DNA from: Undaria pinnatifida
Taxonomy: Eukaryota; Sar; Phaeophyceae; Laminariales; Alariaceae
NCBI GenBank assembly: GCA_012845835.1
Contig: JABAKD010000026.1
Location: 930,001-994,000 of the forward strand
DNA length: 64,000 nt
Direction: 5' to 3'
In this document: positions 54,440-64,000 of the stretch, piece by piece
Numbering within the stretch: position 1 is the stretch's first letter
Layout: the number at the start of each line of letters is the position of its first letter
Translations under genes and position numbers: made by a program
Notes under the pieces: generated by a model
Seen by the model: only the letters and a program-made list of their open reading frames with translations
Database searches by the model: none
Told to the model about the DNA's origin: nothing

Positions 54440-55655
54440 GTAGCAGAATCATTCCTCAAATAAACACAAACAACAAGAAAAGAGCAAATTAAAACATGGC
54501 CATTTTTTATCGTTTTTCATTATTACATATGTGGTAAATCCAGATTGCTAAAATTACCTGTAAGCAACCGAGACGATCACACAGAATAAGCGTCTAGTAA
54601 TCGGAGCAAATTTCGGAGAAATAACAGAGAGAGAACCCGCCATACACCCCCAACCAAAGTGCAACGCCAACCTCCTCGAAAACAGGACAACATATTAATA
54701 ATAGGGTACAAGGGCTCCGCATGGGTGCCGGCATCGCCGCCGGCACCCATGCTTCGTGTAGGGCAGGGTAGCACCTCGAACTGCTCGATTCCATATTCGA
54801 TAAAGAGTAAAAAAGGTTACTTTACACTTATACGTAGTCTACGCATACAGCGTTTAAGGTTATGCCAAGAGTTTGATATAGCCTAGCAATGGACTCCTTG
54901 CTGCCGTTTCTTAACTAAATAAATCCTGTTCCGAGCTTCATCAGATTTCGACCGGATAAATTCGGGCACACGCCGACTATTAAATAATCCTTCAGTTTTT
55001 GGCCATGTGAAGAGGCGTGTTCAGTGCAATTCTCACTATGTTTTGACTGATCAGGCATTCGGGGCCAGCAAGGTGATTGACCGTGTCTTCTGCATGTTGT
55101 CTTGGTAGCCACAAAGCAAGGAAGACAACTCGCCAGTAGGAGGGGAGGTGTAGCGAGGTGAAGGGAAAAGCCACAGAGAGCTACGAAAGAAAACATTACC
55201 AGTACGCGTCCGGTCCCGAATAAAATAGGCCAACCACTCATCTCTCTTCGCTGTTTGATGATCAGGATGGACACTGGGTTGGGTAGAAGGAACCGACAAC
55301 ACACAACACACTCGGCACATCAAGTGCTGCGCAGCAGATGAAGCTGCCAGTGTTGCGTATACTCGTGTACTGCGTGCTCGTGCTCGTACAAAACGCTCCA
55401 GCTCAGCGGGATGAATTTATACCGCTGTACGTGGCTACTTGTTGGTGAAGCTTGTGTGAAAAACTGTTCTCGTATTCATATGTATCAACAGCAGCAGCAC
55501 GAGCAGCTCCCCGAAACGAACCGTAGTTCAACAATACACATATTTGTGGACCGGTATGTAGACCGCGGGGAGGAGAGCATTGAATGGTTGATTGCTACCA
55601 CAGCAGGTGAAACTGTGCCCGAGCGTGACTAGGCACTCCACGATAAGCTAGTTGT
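54440..55655. other. No gene recognised
   Basis: A minus frame at 54915-55304 (129 codons) and another at 55051-55323 lack motifs. An inverted repeat 'gggtgccggc...gccggcaccc' lies at 54723-54750 (perfect palindrome around 54737). Nothing else is seen. Confidence 0.35.
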
Positions 55656-55659
55656 ACGC

Positions 55660-55830
55660 ATACATCATGGAAACGCTGGCTTTGAAGGGGAGCTGCCTAT
55701 ACCACGTACATGCCAGGGTCAGCGGTTGTAGGAGGCGATCGTGCAGCGACAACACAGCAGTAAGTAGTTGTATGATGATAGGCGAACACTTTATATATGC
55801 TGTATACGTTGAGTATTTGTACTCATTATT
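55660..55830 (+). repeat. Repeat R8, uninterrupted copy
   Basis: 'gaaggggagctgcctat', 'cgtacatgccagggtcagcg', 'aggaggcgatcgtgca' and 'gcgaacactttatatatgct' to 'acgttgagtatttgt'. It matches 58440-58576 plus 58959-58985 and gives the empty site for the R1 inserted there. Confidence 0.75.
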
Positions 55831-56452
55831 ATTTTTTTGTAAGGGCTGACAATATGTGATTCCTATCATACCGCTGCAATTATTTCAAACAGTTGCTCTT
55901 TTTTGTATGTGCGCACTACAACTTCATCTCTCAAGTATAATAAAACCTGAGTCTGGGATGAAGTCAGATGCCAATATCGTTTTTTGTCCCCCAGCAACCT
56001 GCCTTTTTTAGGGAGAGACAAACGGCATGATGACGCTTGACAACCCGCAAGCGTTCACGGTTAACGGGGTGATGAGCACGAAGGGAAAGGGGCGTTCATA
56101 TTGATCCTCTCGCCACAGCAACACCATGAAATGTAGATTGCGCCTACCGTAAACACTCACTCGAGGATGAACCGAAGCAACATGGGCAGCGACTCCTTGG
56201 AGCAGCAATGCGAAGAAAGGGCTGACAAAATGTGATTCCTACCACTACTTCAATATTTCATAAAGTTGCCCCTTTCTAGTTTATAAAAAATATTTCAAGG
56301 ACGTCAGACGCGAGTTCGACAAATTTCAGGTCAATACTCGTATTTGCAAGCTGCCTTGCTGGTACTTACGATACAAGGTTCCCCTTCGGGAGGTGGACAC
56401 GTGCCTCCCGGGGGCGACGCAAGTCGAATGACTACAACGGATGATGAAGTAT

Positions 56453-57103
56453 TTATGCAGAAGGTGTATATCGGAGGGATGCGTAGTGGAAAGAATGTGG
56501 ATAATATAATAAGATATCACAGACATTTGGAGGAGGAGGGTTGGGATATTGCTGAGGCTCGGTGTGATAAGTTATTCGAAAGTCCACTCCGTATAACTGC
56601 GTGGCAGCAACTAATTCTACGTTTGTAGCATATGCGTAAGGCTGTGACATGAAGTGGAGATACTCTTCAACACTCGAATATGTAGTAGGTTGAGATCCAG
56701 CGACTTCCACAAGTTCTTGATTTGCTCCAGCTAAGATGCTGTCGTGGAAAGTGTTGAAACCTGATCCTGGGATAACGGTGTACAAATTGGTTGTGATGTG
56801 GGCAATAATATGTGCACGGACGATGTGATGTAAAGCTGGGTTGTTGTGCACACGACGCGAGATACATCTTAATAAACATGCACCATCACCAATCTCGGGA
56901 ATAATGGACCATTGACCAGAATTGTTATTGTTGCCGCTGTTGTTGTTGTCTTGATCATTTTCGCTGTCTGATGGGTTTGTACTGCTGTCGCTGCTGTTAG
57001 AGGAATCATTGGTGTCAATTTGTTGTTTGTTTTCTCTGTCCAGTATTTTTCCCCGCGTGCTTATACCGATGTTTGTTGCCGATATGGTCTGTTGTGTGCA
57101 CAT
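56453..57103 (-). CDS. OTU-domain cysteine protease, intact single-exon ORF
   Basis: 216 codons, ATG to stop without interruption. Residues 30-64 are a low-complexity linker rich in Ser, Asn and Asp. The OTU domain follows: EIGDGACLLRCISRR with Asp73 and the probable nucleophile Cys76. Next come an R-x-H-I-I helix (96-101), the Y-x-x-x-x-E-Y-L-x-F-M block (151-162), TNVELVAATQLYG (160-172), and near the end HSFHYASL with the probable catalytic His206. OTU enzymes remove ubiquitin or related chains. Such domains also occur in viral and retroelement polyproteins, so the gene could be host, viral or transposon-derived. No transposon protein adjoins it. Its local composition is more AT-rich and Asn-rich than the neighbouring sequence. 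A + strand frame at 56344-56628 is antisense to the 3' end and is not called. Confidence 0.75.
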   Translation of the reverse strand: MCTQQTISATNIGISTRGKILDRENKQQIDTNDSSNSSDSSTNPSDSENDQDNNNSGNNNNSGQWSIIPEIGDGACLLRCISRRVHNNPALHHIVRAHIIAHITTNLYTVIPGSGFNTFHDSILAGANQELVEVAGSQPTTYSSVEEYLHFMSQPYAYATNVELVAATQLYGVDFRITYHTEPQQYPNPPPPNVCDILLYYPHSFHYASLRYTPSA

Positions 57104-58325
57104 CGTTACTTTTGCTTGGGTTGTGTTGCTACTTTATATCTCTTTATACAGGTTTCGCTACTGCTGTATGGTAACCACCGTGTCAATTGTGAGGGAGAAC
57201 TCACAGTAATGACATAGTTCACGTCGTTGCAGCGGGTACATATACACCGCGCCCGCGTCTAGCAGTGCGGGAAAATTCTCTCGCAAATACATTTTGTTGC
57301 CACCCCGATGTACGTGCGAGGACTAAAGTTCCACCGTGTGTGTAGTAGACGAATTTAAGCCTGACGATATGCCTATATTTTAGGCTCTAAACCAAATTAA
57401 GCCCTATCGTGTTTTAAATGTCTACAAAATAGGTCTATTTTATCGACCTAACGACCACGGCAGACCACGGTGAGATGTGTATTTTCCCAAAATATGCACT
57501 TGGGCACATTTTGGCCCAAGTGCATATTTGAAGCAATTTTCCGAGTATTTTCCAGCAAACAACAGCATTTCAGACGACAAAAGCTCGAGGAAACATCAGA
57601 CGGATGCCTACATTTCGAGGGTGGAAATTGAACCGGGTTGAGGGCCAGTCCTGCTGTGCTGCTGTACTGACTGCCACACTGAGGCACACCGAAGGCGGCA
57701 GACGCCTGCGAGGTATCCTACATATGAAGCGAGTATGGAGTACGAAGCACTCAATGTTTTTGCCAGGCACCAGTTATTTGTTTTGGCCGTTTGTTCAAGC
57801 CCGCACAGCATGGGCAGGGGAGGGTCTTTCTCGAAGTTTCCACCCACTCATGTGCTGACTCATGACATAAATCCTCGTCTTGCCATCTGCGTCTGGAGTA
57901 GTGCAGAAATATCATAGTCTATTTTCAAGTAGTTTGATCTTTCCTCGGCTTTTCTTTTTATGCGTACTGAAAGAGACCACTATTTCGAGTTTTAGACATA
58001 TGGTTTTTTTTTATGCGTTTAAGGTCGAAATATCGAATGGCCTAGCTCTTCCAGTTGGAAGTCCTTGAGACCTAACCTCGAGGCTTAAATACGTCTAGTG
58101 TGTGGTTGCCCGGGGACAGAAGTGTCTCATACCCCGCAAAATAGAGCCAGTCTCGGCGGCTTTCCGCGACCATAGCTCGCGCCACGGACGTCCCATGAGC
58201 CCGGCACACGGCTGATAATATACCGACGGGTAGTCTGATCGCATTGCAGAAGAAAGCACACCAAAAAACTCTGCGCCGGCGGAGAAAAAGGGACGGACTA
58301 GGCAAAAAAATCAAAATGGTACATA
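57104..58325. other. No gene recognised
   Basis: It would hold the promoter of the OTU gene. A perfect inverted pair 'aaatatgcacttgggc...gcccaagtgcatatt' lies at 57489-57530, able to form a hairpin with a 16-bp stem. Frames 57604-57858 (+) and 57608-57847 (-) overlap and lack motifs. Confidence 0.4.
57489..57530. repeat. Short perfect inverted repeat (hairpin)
   Basis: The arms AATATGCACTTGGGC and GCCCAAGTGCATATT flank 'acattttg'. The function is unknown; it could simply be a small palindromic repeat. Confidence 0.7.
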
Positions 58326-58329
58326 TGCA

Positions 58330-58395
58330 TATATAAAAAATGAAAATACCCTCCAGCTGTGAGATCGAAGATCTACTTATAATATACTCTATGGG
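58330..58395 (-). repeat. R1 3'-end fragment
   Basis: 'ccctccagctgtgagatcga' with an AT-rich flank, reverse orientation. It has only the last 50 or so bases of R1. Confidence 0.6.
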
Positions 58396-58439
58396 TGAGT
58401 TTGCGCACAAACAACTCCCCCTGCCAAGATTCAAATAAA

Positions 58440-58985
58440 TGATCGAGCATGCCGACGCTGGATGTGAAGGGGAGCTGCCTATGCTACGTACATGCCAGCG
58501 TCAGCGGTTGAAAGAGGCGATCGTGCAACAACAGCACAGCAGTAAGTGGTCTGATAAGGCGAACGCTTTCTATATATAATATAAAAATAATAACACACTC
58601 CAGCTGTGAGATCGAAGATTTTGTCGAAACTTATTTTTGCAAGCTGTTTATGATACTCCGATCGCGCGTGTTACGGGCTGTGTGTCCTCATTAGGGATAT
58701 AGGTCGGCGACTCCCCTTGGAACTACAGTGTATCTATCAGGGTCAACAGGGTGATGTTAGTCAGTCTGCGCGCGGAAACTGTAAAACCCGTTTTCGAGGG
58801 GCGAAAAAAAATCTGACAGCTGTGAAAGGAAATGCATCAGTGTATCAAGTGTATCCTGTAAGTCGAATAACCGGTGAGGGGAGGGCGGAGTTTTTAAGGG
58901 CGTGGGGCATGGGTTTGATCAAGAGGGAGCGGGGGCGGAAGCGGGAGTTTTTTTTATATGCTGGATACGTTGAATATTTGTGATA
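58440..58985 (+). repeat. Repeat R8, copy split by R1
   Basis: The left part 58440-58576 and the right part 58959-58985 ('atatgctggatacgttgaat') are continuous in the copy at 55660-55830. Confidence 0.75.
58577..58958 (-). mobile_element. R1 repeat, 5'-truncated insertion with defined ends
   Basis: 382 bp of R1 in reverse, from the AT-rich 3' terminus ('taatataaaaataataacac') to a T/G-rich junction ('gcgggagtttttttt'). Its boundaries follow directly from comparison with the empty R8 copy. Both sides carry ATAT. Confidence 0.85.
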
Positions 58986-58989
58986 GTTT

Positions 58990-59480
58990 CTTTTTTAAGG
59001 GGCTTGTGAGTGACAGCTCTGCGAACCCAACTACCGACTTACTGTCTCTATCCATAAAACCTAGAACCACCGGGAACGTTCCGTGAGTTCTCCTCGGAAT
59101 TTTGTCCTCGGAGCGATGTCTCTGTTCTCAAGGCACCGATGCACAAGGAAAGGATACAGCGTCCCGAGGACGCCTAGAGGAGTCTTCTACGTGTCTTTCT
59201 CGGCGCGTTGTCGGTCCCTTTGTTCCGAGGGGGGTGCGAGGGCTCGCCCCCGCACACCTCTCTCTCTCCACTTCTGTCTGCATCTCACCCCATGTATATC
59301 CGACTCTTTACCGAGTTCTCCGTCTGTCCGGTGTTTGTACACACTGCCCCATTCTGCGGCCGCATCCTTTGAGGAACACTAGTCCTGTCCAGCGTTGGAG
59401 CTTCATCTCTTCTTGCAATGTTTCAGACCCCTTACCCTTTTTTGGGTCAAGAAGGTCGATTTTTGACCTGTCCTTCCTCT
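58990..59480 (+). other. Presumed 5' part of the gypsy element; LTR not resolved
   Basis: The region upstream of the first gag-like codons. It would hold the 5' LTR and primer-binding site, but the partner LTR is outside the window and no second copy is available. Frames 59083-59382 and 59102-59605 are open without a domain. Confidence 0.35.
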
Positions 59481-61060
59481 CGAACATCATGTCTGAAGGC
59501 GAAGCTCGAAACCCTCATGACCACCAGAACCTAGCAACAACTGCAGTGGTAAGCCCAGCAACGACGAGAGCACCGTCCTCTGTACCAACGGCGCCGTCGG
59601 AGTAGAAACCGACGATGCCGCGGTGGATAATCGCATCGAGTCTGCAGCAATGGACGTCGACGACGAAGGCAGCACCCCAAAGGACGCTGCAACCTCTTCC
59701 CTCCACCTTCCCGACATCCCCGCTTGGGCATCCCAGATGGACGCGACGATCAATGTGCTCCAAAAGAACATTAACAACGAGTTCGCCAAAATCGACGTGG
59801 AAATCATCAGCACCCTGCCTGGGCAGCCAATGGCTCATATTGATGAGCTGGTAAGTCTAACTTCTCTATAGAATGGTGCGCCTCCCTCTGCCTCCGACTG
59901 ACAGAATACAGCAGCTAGTCCGTCGTCGGCTCACACCCTTGTCGAGGCCTTGTCATCTAAGCCGAAGCGCGTTGTTATTACTTAGCAGGACGTCAAGCAA
60001 GTGCCGCGTCTCACTGGCGCTGCTGGTGTCGATTTCATTCCCTGCCTGTCACAGTACCGTCTGGTATGCAATTTTTGTGTCAAACCAAGTGCACCTGCTA
60101 GTTTGTCCGATGCTGAGCTAGTCAAACTGTCCGACCAAGTAGCCTTCGAGCACTTGTCGCTCATTTATGATTGGCCCGTACTATAGTTGTACCAACACAT
60201 CATGTATGATAGCATTAACTGGCATGTCCCTCAAATGTCTACTAATGTCGCCGATGCACCGGGCTCACACCCGGAGCCGTCAAACTGGTCCGTGCTGAAA
60301 ACCGCTCTACTCGACTGTCTCATGCCCGCTAACTCAGTAGAAGAGTCAGCCCTTCGTCTGGCCACATTTTAAATGGATCCAGATGAAACTGTCACATCGT
60401 ACGCCATCCGCTACCAGTCTGAATATTCTCGCTTTGAAGACTGCGTCAAGCGTGCAACTCCGGGTCGCTCCTCGTATGCCGCTTTGTCTGTCGTGCTGTT
60501 CCGCAATGGTGGTGTTCCGAGGATCAAGGTTCTCGCTATTAATAGTCAGGAACCTTACCCCAAGACACTGATCGATGCTGTCGCACAGCTCCGTCGCCTT
60601 GAGGCTGCCAACCTCTCTGACCTTAATCCTGCCCGCGCCGATGTCCACGCTAGCGCCATGTCGTTCACCCATGTCCCGAACCGCACCGCTATCGCCCAGC
60701 AGTTCGCTGCTGTCGACAGGTGGTCGGTTTATTGTTTTGCGGGGTCCGGCTCCAGTAGCTTTGGCTCTGGTGGTCGTTCCGCTGGAGCCCGTGGTGGAAG
60801 CACTGGAGGCTCCTCTAGAGGTGGCCGCACCAACCGCCCCCGCCCGAAGTGCTCCCACCCCGGGTGCCACAAGCCCATGCGACACACGACCGACCGCTGC
60901 TTCTAAAAGCAGCGCGAAGAGGCCAAGCGCGCAAAGCAGCCCGGCGGCGGCGGCGGCAGCAGCAGCGGCGGCGGGTCCGGTAGCGGGCACTTTCGCGGAG
61001 GCTCTCGTGGCGATAGCTCTGGCGGCGGAGGGATGCGCCCTATAAAGTCTGACAATTAGA
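59480..61060 (+). pseudogene. Ty3/gypsy gag, broken by several stops
   Basis: The gag-like reading continues through frames 59489-59605, 59606-59871, 60001-60186, 60187-60372, 60373-60906 and 60907-61060. The last four share one frame, interrupted only by single stops at 60184, 60370 and 60904. Landmarks: LPDIPAWASQMDATINVLQ, GAAGVDFIPCLSQYRLV, DPDETVTSYAIRYQSEYSRF (gag helical region) and LRRLEAANLSDLNP. A Gly/Ser/Arg-rich stretch then precedes CSHPGCHKPMRHTTDRCF, a zinc knuckle with slightly unusual C-x4-C-x5-H-x4-C spacing. Gag would have packaged element RNA. The stops look like simple nonsense mutations. Confidence 0.7.
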
Positions 61061-61531
61061 GGTGCCCTGCTGTTGTGCCGTCTGAAATAGTAGGGTCTTG
61101 TTCTGATGTAACCAGGAAAGGCGTGAAGATAAACTCTCCACGCCGGTAGTCGCCTCTACCCCTGAGTTTTTTGTTCTCCGTGTCTCTATTTGTCATGGCA
61201 GTTATGTCGTGCCTAGGTACCGTGCCCGTCCTCATGGTGCAGAAAGGAAGCTGTTAGGTATGGCAAATGTGTCTGAAATTCGTGCTGTCCCTTCCACTGC
61301 TGAAAAAGACGAGCCCAAGTGTGAAGAAGGGGAGGTCTAGAGTCCCACATCTTTTGCGCAAGCGAATCTTGAGTGGTGACTCTTCTATCTCTATTTCCCC
61401 AGCAGTACCAGTACATGCAAGCAATTGTCAGGAAATGTTTTGTCTCGTAAGCGTGTTACTTTCGCTGAGTCCATGTATGAGTCCTCGAGTGCGAGTGCAC
61501 GTGAACGTGTGTGTCCAAGTAGAGGTACAGC

Positions 61532-61825
61532 GCCTCGGCGCTCCTGTATGCTTCCTGGGACAAGAAAAGGGAAGGGTTCCCCTGACAGAAAATATAATCC
61601 AGACCATGTGGCACAGCTCAAGGCTGGCGCACAAAACCATCGACGTTCTTTGTCTTCTTCGACTCGACGCGTTATAGTGCCTCGGCGCTCCTGTATGCGT
61701 CCTGGGACAAGAAAAGAGAAGGGTTTCCCTGACAGAAAATATAATTCAGACCATGTGGCACAGCTCAAGGCTGGCGCACAAAACCATCGACTTTTCTTTG
61801 TCTTATTCGACTCGACGCGTCCGCA
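61532..61825 (+). repeat. 147-bp tandem duplication between gag and protease
   Basis: The two units start at 61532 and 61679 ('gcctcggcgctcctgtatg'), sharing 'cctgggacaagaaaag', 'cagaccatgtggcacagctc' and 'aaggctggcgcacaaaacca'. The unit is 49 codons long, so the duplication preserves frame. Confidence 0.9.
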
Positions 61826-62500
61826 TTGCTGGCTTTGTCGATGGCGTCGCTGTGAATAATATCACGGTGGACACTGCTACCGACGTACCTGTCGTGCGGC
61901 TCAGTTTCATCCAACCTTGCGTTCTGTTGCTCTTCAATCTTTTCCTCCGGCCGCTGTTGTGCTCCGTGCTGCAAACGGCGAACCGATCAATGTTTTAGAG
62001 TTTGTTGATTTTCCCCTCACACTCAATGCTGAGTACGTACGTTGACTGCACTTGTCGTTCCTTCTTTAGCACCCGGTCTCATACTCCTCGATAACAGTGT
62101 CATGTCAGACTCCGGAGCCCTCCTGGGTTGGAAAAATCAAACAATGTTTTTTTCGTCCACTGGTTCAAAAATGCCAGCTGTCCATCGCGCCAACGATTCT
62201 CTCCCCTCGAGTACTAATACTCCTTCCTCTGCAAACCACAATCAAAACTTGTCCGTGGCCGCCGTCCATCGTCATGCTGATACTTGTTCTGTCGCTTTGT
62301 GTGAGACAGTGGACCTGAAACCTGAGCATGAAGGTCTCGCTATAGTTTACATTATTTTCATTATCTACCGCCAGAGGACTGCACCGTTATTGTCGAAGGC
62401 CGCATCGTCACCAAAGATGATTTTTCAAACGACTCAAAATAGTAGCCTCTCAAAAATATTGTTGTCGCCCGTACCCTTGCTATTTGGCATTCTTCTGTCC
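61790..62500 (+). pseudogene. Ty3/gypsy protease and linker remnant
   Basis: RIAGFVDGVAVNNITVDTAT places the retropepsin active site at Asp codon 61870, with DTAT in place of the usual DT/SG-A/S. Later RAANGEPINVLEFVDFPLTL is found in another frame (about 61950-62030), so the protease is frameshifted. The frame 62042-62512 continues without motif toward the reverse transcriptase. Confidence 0.55.
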
Positions 62501-62508
62501 GTTTTGTT

Positions 62509-63408
62509 GTGATTCAAATAGCCAACTCCTCTGCTGATAGTATTCGTCGTCATCCCAGTTTGTGTCTTGGCCATTTGCCCACCGTGTTTGTTGTTGCTCC
62601 CGATCAACTACGTGTCAACGCGGTCGCGAATACCCCCGTCTCCGATAAGGATATTCGCCGCGCCAGGTCTGACCTTGAGGGTTCTCTGTCTATAGCGTTT
62701 TCTGCTCCTAACTTCACCTCAGAACAAACCGAATCCGTCCTTTACTTGTGCCCCAAATACCGTCCCGTTTTTTCTCTGTCCATGCCCAAGCTAACACGTT
62801 GCACGATTGCCGAGGCCACCTTTCCGGTTCCACCTGGCACTCGCCATGTCGATCGTCCTCCGTACCGGCCCAACCCCCGCACCTCTGCTGTCATTGCCAA
62901 ATGTGTCAACAAGATGTTGGAGTGGGGAATAATCGAACAACGGCCAAGTTCTTCGCCTAGCCCTTCTACTCTTGTCGCCAAAAGTAATGGCAGTCCTCGT
63001 TTCTGTGTTGATTACCGCCACATCTTCCGCAAATGCTGGCCTATGCCCAACCTCGAGTCCTGTCTCGATGCCGTCGGAAAAACCCTCCACACATCTGTCG
63101 CCGACATCCTCAGCGCATTCTGGCAGCTACCGATGCCCGAGGAGCACGTCGACCGCACCGCCTCGGTCGTACCGAGCGGCAAGTACCGTTTTAAGCGTAT
63201 GACGTTTGAAGTATCGAATGCACTTTGGCTGTTTCAACACGTCATGTCTTTTGCCCTGGGTCATTTTGGTCACGACTCCGATGTCCTATCATATATGTAC
63301 GATTTGATTTGTATCAATCACACTTTTGACAGACACCTCGTCTCCCTGGAGAAAATGCACGCAGCGTTGCAAGCAGCAGGCCTGACTCTCGAACCGTCCA
63401 AAATTTAA
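62509..63408 (+). pseudogene. Ty3/gypsy reverse transcriptase with mutated active site
   Basis: 299 codons. The order of RT blocks is clear: PPGTRHVDRPPYRPNPRTSA, MLEWGIIEQRPSSSPSPSTL, VAKSNGSPRFCVDYRHI, the catalytic Asp in TSVADILSAFWQLPM, then YRFKRMTFEVSNALWLFQHV. The YxDD box reads SYMYDLIC: the first Asp is Tyr by one base change, so the enzyme must be inactive. A stop at 63406 follows ALQAAGLTLEPSKI, after which the frame continues (FGQKEVKYLVHVISAKG). Confidence 0.85.
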
Positions 63409-64000
63409 TTTGGTCAGAAGGAGGTCAAATACCTCGTTCATGTCATTTCCGCGAAAGGTATTCCTGTCAGCACCGATCGCATCAATGCCATTCGCGACCT
63501 TCACACGCCGAAACCCATCAAAGACCTATGCTCTGTCCTAGGCATGGCGAACTTTGTCAGACGTTTTGTCAAAGATTATTTCGATCTTACCGCACCACTT
63601 GTTGAACCGACTCGAAAGGATTACCAAAGACATGCAAGTTTCAACATGGGGACCTGAACAGGGTGCCGCCTTTCAGAAGCTCAAAGATGCTCTGTCCTCA
63701 GCGCCTGTTCTCCATTTTCCCCTTTTTTCGAGACAATTTCTTGATCACACTGACGCTTCCGAGCAAGGTGCAGGCGCTTTCCTCGCACACCCGTCAAAGG
63801 GTCGCACCGATGACAAGGAGGTGGATATTGTCGCGTATTGCAGCAAACGTTTTTTCTCCTAGTCAGGGTTACTACAGCCCCACGATGCAAGAATGTCTTG
63901 CTGTTGTATATGCTCTGACCCATTGGCGTCCGTAACTCTGGGGTCGACACTTCACGTGTTGTACCGACCACCAGGCCCTCACGTATCTGTATCATATGCG
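63409..64000 (+). pseudogene. RT connection and RNase H of the same element, cut by window end
   Basis: The frame of the RT continues to about 63620 (GIPVSTDRINAIRDL, SVLGMANFVRRFVKDY). It then shifts to the frame 63554-63862 (WGPEQGAAFQKLKDALSSAP, DHTDASEQGAGAFLAH, IVAYCSKRFFS) and again near 63850 to YYSPTMQECLAVVYALTHW. The RNase H acidic residues Asp (DAS), Glu (QEC) and Asp (TDHQAL) can be followed across frames. A stop near 63934 (CGTCCGTAA) adds another break. The element continues beyond base 64000. Confidence 0.8.

Noticed and set aside
54720-54752. Palindrome GGGTGCCGGC...GCCGGCACCC considered as a transcription terminator
   Set aside because: No T-run follows and the context is eukaryotic; only the symmetry is certain.
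59848-59871. A possible 21-base mini-intron (GTAAGT...ATAG) in gypsy gag
   Set aside because: Far below any plausible spliceosomal length for the introns seen here; the in-frame TAG is one of many nonsense changes in this element.
59980-63410. Possible stop-codon reassignment (TAA/TAG read as an amino acid), suggested by single stops in a continuing gag and RT frame
   Set aside because: The element also has frameshifts and a mutated catalytic site, and the affected positions do not consistently replace one amino acid, so ordinary decay explains them.

Overview
This is eukaryotic nuclear DNA, dominated by decayed transposable elements and simple repeats. The only recognisable multi-exon host gene is a major facilitator (SV2/SVOP-like) transporter on the + strand (about 4657-9491). 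Its exons are 77-325 bases, its introns 273-1182 bases, and its donors are mostly GTRAGN. Intron style, repeat density, long CAG/GTT tracts and the retroelement types fit a stramenopile such as a brown alga. That placement is an inference and could be wrong.

Layout. 1-4600: little that can be called, apart from two copies of a dispersed repeat. 4657-9491: the transporter, whose 5' exons are not found. 9500-14430: repeats, including a tRNA-like retroposon, an inverted satellite and a partly tandem repeat family. 14428-21150: a DIRS-order (PAT/Ngaro-type) retrotransposon with reverse transcriptase, RNase H and tyrosine recombinase remnants, and terminal split direct repeats in the order A1-body-B1-A2-B2. 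21195-24600: repeats. 24985-25855: a TA-flanked DNA transposon with pogo-like inverted repeats and a cysteine-rich ORF. 26293-26385: an orphan first exon of a second SV2-like transporter. 27600-37500: nested non-autonomous repeats (called R1, R2, R3, R4, R7 and a tRNA-derived SINE here) plus a LINE 3' fragment. 38100-41220: a broken Ty3/gypsy pol on the - strand, beside a NADAR-like fragment. 41900-51300: minisatellite and tandem arrays (83- and 136-bp units) with a few unrecognised ORFs. 56453-57103: an intact OTU-domain cysteine protease gene on the - strand. 59480-64000: a second Ty3/gypsy element on the + strand, decayed by nonsense and frameshift changes and cut by the window end.

The most informative material is evolutionary. 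Several insertions can be compared with an uninterrupted copy inside the same window. These comparisons define element boundaries and suggest that R1 is a retroposon with a constant AT-rich 3' end and variable 5' truncation. No rRNA, functional tRNA, CRISPR array or bacterial-type operon was seen. All family calls come from reading motifs by eye; no search was run.
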